A DNA stretch of 64,000 nt from Sphingomonas_L flavalba_A (lineage in GTDB: Bacteria; Pseudomonadota; Alphaproteobacteria; Sphingomonadales; Sphingomonadaceae), in assembly GCF_047553045.1 (NCBI RefSeq), contig NZ_CP180208.1:1550001-1614000 (forward strand), read 5' to 3'. A program made the position numbers and the translations under genes. Shown piece by piece: positions 60,480-64,000 of the stretch. Under the pieces are notes generated by a model. The model had not been told where the DNA came from and did no database searches. It was given only the letters and a program-made list of their open reading frames with translations. Positions within the stretch are counted from its first letter, which is position 1. Every line of letters begins with the position of its first letter.

Positions 60480-61637
60480 TCATGCCAGCCCCTCCACGAA
60501 CCGTCGGAACAGGTAGAAACTGTCCTGCGGACCGGGCGAAGCCTCCGGGTGGTACTGCACCGCGAAGACCGGCTTGTCGGTAAAAGCGATGCCGCAGTTC
60601 GAACCGTCGAACAGGCTGACATGGGTTTCGACGACATTCGCCGGCAAGCTCTCCGTCTCGATCGTGAAACCGTGGTTCATGCTGGTGATCTCGACCACGC
60701 CGTCCTCCAGCCGCTTGACCGGGTGGTTGGCGCCGCGGTGGCCCTGACGCATCTTCTTGGTCCGCGCGCCGGCGGCGAGACCGAGCAGCTGGTGGCCGAG
60801 GCAGATGCCGAAGATCGGCATGTCGGCGTCGAGCAGCTTGCGGATCGTCGGCACCGCATAATCCGCCGTCGCCGCCGGGTCACCGGGGCCGTTGGACAGG
60901 AACACGCCGGCCGGCTTCAGCGCCACGATCTCGTCATAGCCGGCGTTGGCCGGCAGCACCGTCACCCGCGCACCGGCCGTCACCAGATTGCGGAAGATAT
61001 TGTCCTTGGCGCCGTAATCGATCGCGACGACATGCGGGCGATCGCCGCCCGTCACCGTTTCGTAGCCAGCGCCCAGACGCCAGGGGCCGCCGGTCCAGTC
61101 GCGCTGGGCTCCGGTGACGTCCTTGGCAAGATCCATGCCCTCCAGCCCAGCCCAGTCGCGGGCAAGCGCCCGCAGCGCGTCGAGGTCGAAATTGCCGTCG
61201 GGGTCGTGGGCGATCACCGCGTTCGGCGCGCCAAGCGTCCGCATCCGCCGGGTCAGCGCGCGGGTGTCGACGCCGGCAAGGCCGATACGGCCGTTGGCAC
61301 GCAGCCACTGGTCGAACGGCTGGACATTGCGAAAATTGCTGGGCGCGGTCACGTCCTCTCGCACCACACAGCCAAGCGCGTGGGGCGCGGATGCCTCGAC
61401 GTCCTCGGCATTGGTGCCGACATTGCCGATATGGGGGAAGGTGAAGGTGATGATCTGACCGGCGAAGCTGGGATCAGTCATGATCTCCTGATAGCCGGTC
61501 ATCGCGGTGTGGAAGCACAGCTCCCCGACCGCGTGGCCGGCGGCGCCGAAGCCCCTGCCCCACACCACTTCGCCAGACGCCAACACCAACGCCCCGGTGG
61601 CTTTTTGGCGCGCGCGGGGGGGGCTGGCCTCGGCCAT
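60480..61637 (-). CDS. carA: Carbamoyl-phosphate synthase small subunit
   Basis: A 385-residue glutaminase subunit that supplies ammonia to CarB. The class I amidotransferase domain has the nucleophile in IFGICLGHQLLGLAAG and the catalytic His/Glu in FAVQYHPEASPGP. The N-terminal domain is standard. A strong promoter is at 61673-61701. Confidence 0.97.
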   Translation of the reverse strand: MAEASPPRARQKATGALVLASGEVVWGRGFGAAGHAVGELCFHTAMTGYQEIMTDPSFAGQIITFTFPHIGNVGTNAEDVEASAPHALGCVVREDVTAPSNFRNVQPFDQWLRANGRIGLAGVDTRALTRRMRTLGAPNAVIAHDPDGNFDLDALRALARDWAGLEGMDLAKDVTGAQRDWTGGPWRLGAGYETVTGGDRPHVVAIDYGAKDNIFRNLVTAGARVTVLPANAGYDEIVALKPAGVFLSNGPGDPAATADYAVPTIRKLLDADMPIFGICLGHQLLGLAAGARTKKMRQGHRGANHPVKRLEDGVVEITSMNHGFTIETESLPANVVETHVSLFDGSNCGIAFTDKPVFAVQYHPEASPGPQDSFYLFRRFVEGLA

Positions 61638-61672
61638 CGTCTGGGGTGCTCCTGCTTGGGTAAACGGCGGGG

Positions 61673-61701
61673 TCGATAAGTGCCACGCAAAGGCGGGTCA
61701 A
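61673..61701 (-). promoter_or_regulatory. Sigma70-type promoter of carA
   Basis: On the minus strand TTGACC, 17 bases, TATCGA. It lies about 35-65 bases before the carA ATG, in the gap shared with the divergent yqeY gene. Confidence 0.65.
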
Positions 61702-61764
61702 TCTATTAAAAATCACCCGGCCGCGCTATCCAGAGCGTTTCCGGAAACGAATGGAGCGCGCGGG

Positions 61765-62220
61765 ATGATTCGCGACGACATAAAGAGCGCGCTGATCGCC
61801 GCGATGAAGGCCGGCAACAAGGCCGCGACCGGCACGATCCGCATGGTGCAGGCCGCGATCAAGAACCGCGACATCGAACTGCGGACGAGCAGCGCGAAGC
61901 CCGATGACGACGTGCTGGTCAGCGAAGTGCTGCAGAAGATGGTCAAGCAGCGGCGCGAATCGATCCTGCTTTACGAACAGGGCGGCCGCACCGACCTCGC
62001 CGAAGCCGAAAAGGCCGAGGTGGCGGTGATCGAACGTTTCCTGCCGGCCATGCTGTCCGACGACGAAACCCGCGCCGCGATCGAAACGATCAAGGCGGAG
62101 ATCGGCGCCGCCGGCATCAAGGACATGGGCAAGGTGATGGCCGAACTGAAAACCCGCCACGCCGGTACGCTGGACATGAGCAGGGCCAGCGCGCTGGTGA
62201 AGGCGGCGCTGGCCGGCTGA
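61765..62220 (+). CDS. GatB/YqeY domain-containing protein
   Basis: A 151-residue protein made only of the helical YqeY domain (MIRDDIKSALIAAMKAGNK through MGKVMAELKTRHAGTLDMS). The domain is shared with the tail of GatB in the tRNA amidotransferase and probably binds tRNA. It is placed directly upstream of dnaG, as in many bacteria. The start is the ATG at 61765, with a GGAGCG-type site. Confidence 0.9.
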   Translation: MIRDDIKSALIAAMKAGNKAATGTIRMVQAAIKNRDIELRTSSAKPDDDVLVSEVLQKMVKQRRESILLYEQGGRTDLAEAEKAEVAVIERFLPAMLSDDETRAAIETIKAEIGAAGIKDMGKVMAELKTRHAGTLDMSRASALVKAALAG

Positions 62221-62233
62221 GGACCGCGACGCG

Positions 62234-64000
62234 GTGAGCCTTTCGGCCGCCTTCCTCGACGAACTGCGTGCACGCACCTTGCTGTCCGCGCTAATCGGCA
62301 GGACGGTGAAGCTGCAGCGGGCGGGGCGGGAATTCCGGGCCTGCTGCCCGTTCCACAACGAAAAGACGCCCAGCTTCTACGTCAATGACGAAAAGGGCTT
62401 CTACCACTGCTTCGGCTGTTCCGCGCATGGCGACGCGATCCGCTGGATGACCGACCAGCGCGGGCTGCCGTTCATCGACGCGGTGAAGGAACTGGCCGCC
62501 GCCGCCGGAATGGAGGTGCCGGCGCCCGACCCGCGCGCCGCCGAAAAGGCCGAGCGCGCCGACACGCTGCACGGAGTGATGACCGAAGCGCAACGCTGGT
62601 TCACCGAGCAACTGGGCGGCATCGCCGGAGCGGGCGCCCGCGCCTATCTCGACCGGCGCGGGGTGAGCGAGGCGACCTGCCGCACCTTTGGCTTGGGCTT
62701 TGCACCCGATTCGCGCGGGAAGCTGCGCGCGGCGCTGGCCACGGCGGGCGACCCGCTGCTGATCGAAGGCGGATTGCTGATCGCGGTCGAGGACAAGGAG
62801 CCATACGACCGGTTCCGCGATCGGCTGATGATCCCGATCCGCGACCAGCGCGGGCGGGTGATTGCGTTCGGCGGCCGGATCATTGGTCAGGGCGAGCCTA
62901 AATACCTGAATTCGCCGGACACGCCGCTGTTCGACAAGGGGCGCACCCTCTACAATCTCGACAAAGCCGGGGCCGCGGCGCGCAAGGCCGGTCGGATTGT
63001 GGTCGTCGAAGGGTATATGGACGTGATCGCGCTGGCGCAGGCCGGCTTCGGCGAAGCGGTCGCGCCGCTCGGCACCGCGCTGACCGAAGCCCAGCTTGAG
63101 CGGCTGTGGCGGATGAGCGAAGTGCCGATCCTGTGCTTCGACGGCGACTCGGCCGGGCAGAAGGCGGCGATCCGCGCCGCCCAGCGCGCCCTGCCCCTGC
63201 TCGCCCCCGGCCGATCGCTGGCATTCCTGACCCTGCCGGCCGGGCAGGACCCGGACGACCTGATCCGCGCCGGCGGGGCGGCGGCGTTCGAGGCGCTGCT
63301 GGCGCGGCCGGAGGCGCTGGTCGACCGACTGTGGCGCCACGCGCTGGAAGACGGCGAACTGGCGACGCCGGAACAGCGCGCCGGGCTGCGCCGGCGGCTA
63401 GCCGACATGGCCGCCGCGATCGGCGACACGGATGTGCGCCAGCAATATCAGGCCGAATTCCGGGAACGGTTCGAAGCGCGTTTCCTGACCCGCCGCCGCG
63501 ACGCCGGGCCACGCGGCGCCCCCAACGGCCCCGGCAACCCGGCGCGGCCGTTCGCGCGTGGTTTCACCCGCCCGGCATCCACCGCCGCACGCGGAATTGG
63601 CGCCACCGGTATCGATCGCGTTCTGGCGAAGAGCGTCGCGGCCGGATTGCTGCGCTTTCCCACTGAAATTACTCGCCATATGGAGGCGCTGGCCGGGCTT
63701 GAGTTCCATGATCCGGCGATCGCGCGACTGATGGCGGCGCTGGTCGAAGTGGCGATCACCGATCAGACGCTTGATAATGGGCGCCTGTCGACCATATTGG
63801 CGACATCCGAGTATAATGATGTCGCACATGAGCTGCTGCGGGCTGACAGCCTGCCCTTCTCCTTCACCCGCAAGGACGCGGAGCCGGAGAAGGCGCGGGT
63901 CGATCTGGACGAGGCGATCCAGGTGATGGTGTCGCGGCCCGAAGTCGACGCGGCGCTGCATGCGGCGACCGGGCGGCTTCAGGCGCGGTTTGATGATGAG
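62234..64000 (+). CDS. dnaG: DNA primase (3' end beyond the window)
   Basis: A frame open from the GTG at 62234 to the end of the window, at least 589 residues. It starts MSLSAAFLDELRART, has the CHC2 zinc finger (CPFHNEKTPSFYVNDEKGFYHCFGC region, about 37-63), the TOPRIM domain (VVVEGYMDVIALAQAGF, DGDSAGQKAAIRAA) and the beginning of the C-terminal DnaB-binding domain (LLRFPTEITRHMEALAGLEF). It makes RNA primers for replication. The last part lies outside, so only the 5' portion is annotated. It is 13 bases after yqeY. Confidence 0.96.
   Translation, partial: MSLSAAFLDELRARTLLSALIGRTVKLQRAGREFRACCPFHNEKTPSFYVNDEKGFYHCFGCSAHGDAIRWMTDQRGLPFIDAVKELAAAAGMEVPAPDPRAAEKAERADTLHGVMTEAQRWFTEQLGGIAGAGARAYLDRRGVSEATCRTFGLGFAPDSRGKLRAALATAGDPLLIEGGLLIAVEDKEPYDRFRDRLMIPIRDQRGRVIAFGGRIIGQGEPKYLNSPDTPLFDKGRTLYNLDKAGAAARKAGRIVVVEGYMDVIALAQAGFGEAVAPLGTALTEAQLERLWRMSEVPILCFDGDSAGQKAAIRAAQRALPLLAPGRSLAFLTLPAGQDPDDLIRAGGAAAFEALLARPEALVDRLWRHALEDGELATPEQRAGLRRRLADMAAAIGDTDVRQQYQAEFRERFEARFLTRRRDAGPRGAPNGPGNPARPFARGFTRPASTAARGIGATGIDRVLAKSVAAGLLRFPTEITRHMEALAGLEFHDPAIARLMAALVEVAITDQTLDNGRLSTILATSEYNDVAHELLRADSLPFSFTRKDAEPEKARVDLDEAIQVMVSRPEVDAALHAATGRLQARFDDE

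Overview
The window is a 64 kb piece of a high-GC alphaproteobacterial chromosome, most probably from a Sphingomonas-like member of the Sphingomonadales. Four things point that way. There is a GcrA cell-cycle regulator. The F0 sector of ATP synthase is encoded apart from F1, in the order I-a-c-b'-b. The lptD-surA-pdxA-rsmA cluster and the grpE/hrcA and dnaK/dnaJ chaperone loci lie close to rph-rdgB-hemW. Short dispersed repeats resemble those I know from sphingomonads. The content is almost wholly chromosomal housekeeping. I see no rRNA, tRNA, CRISPR array, insertion sequence or intact prophage.

Layout. 0-7 kb: a metallophosphoesterase, an exported D-aminoacylase-like amidohydrolase, a hybrid PAS histidine kinase and a class A penicillin-binding protein. 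7.1-11.7 kb is the one accessory-looking stretch. It holds an S24/CI-like repressor facing a small Cro-sized protein across three evenly spaced inverted repeats, two orphan genes, a decayed glycosyltransferase, a MscS channel with an apparent ATT start, and a truncated polysaccharide deacetylase coupled to a GNAT/FemAB-like transferase. 11.7-16.3 kb: uvrC and the F0 genes behind a good sigma70 promoter. 16.3-19.2 kb: radC, an EF-hand protein, purB and an unannotated 27-residue membrane peptide. 19.3-25.6 kb: dnaJ, dnaK with an RpoH-type promoter, a PCu(A)C copper chaperone lipoprotein, a mini zincin, grpE and hrcA. 25.6-32.4 kb: rph, rdgB, hemW, an LpoA-like lipoprotein divergent from rsmI-yraN, gshB and a DedA protein. 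32.5-41 kb: xerC, holC, pepA, then lptD-surA-pdxA-rsmA. 41-49 kb: a TPR protein, an RsmB-like methyltransferase, guaB, SPFH/NfeD membrane proteins, lipB and small envelope proteins. 49-64 kb: queE/queC, argD-argF-hslO, an ABC-2 permease, gcrA, rhomboid, greA, carA/carB, yqeY and the start of dnaG, which runs off the end.

How they fit together. Much of the window serves the envelope (LptD, SurA, class A PBP, LpoA-like activator, ABC permease), protein folding under stress (DnaK/DnaJ/GrpE/HrcA/Hsp33), and arginine/pyrimidine/purine supply (argD, argF, carAB, purB, guaB). The strongest candidate for something undescribed is the CI/Cro-like switch at 7.1-8.4 kb, which controls two coupled small genes with no visible phage attached. 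Other notable points are a 27-residue peptide gene with its own terminator, a promoter-then-terminator leader in front of argD-argF, a 20-bp perfect palindrome ahead of purB, and two genes (mscS and hemW) that appear to lack any ordinary start codon.
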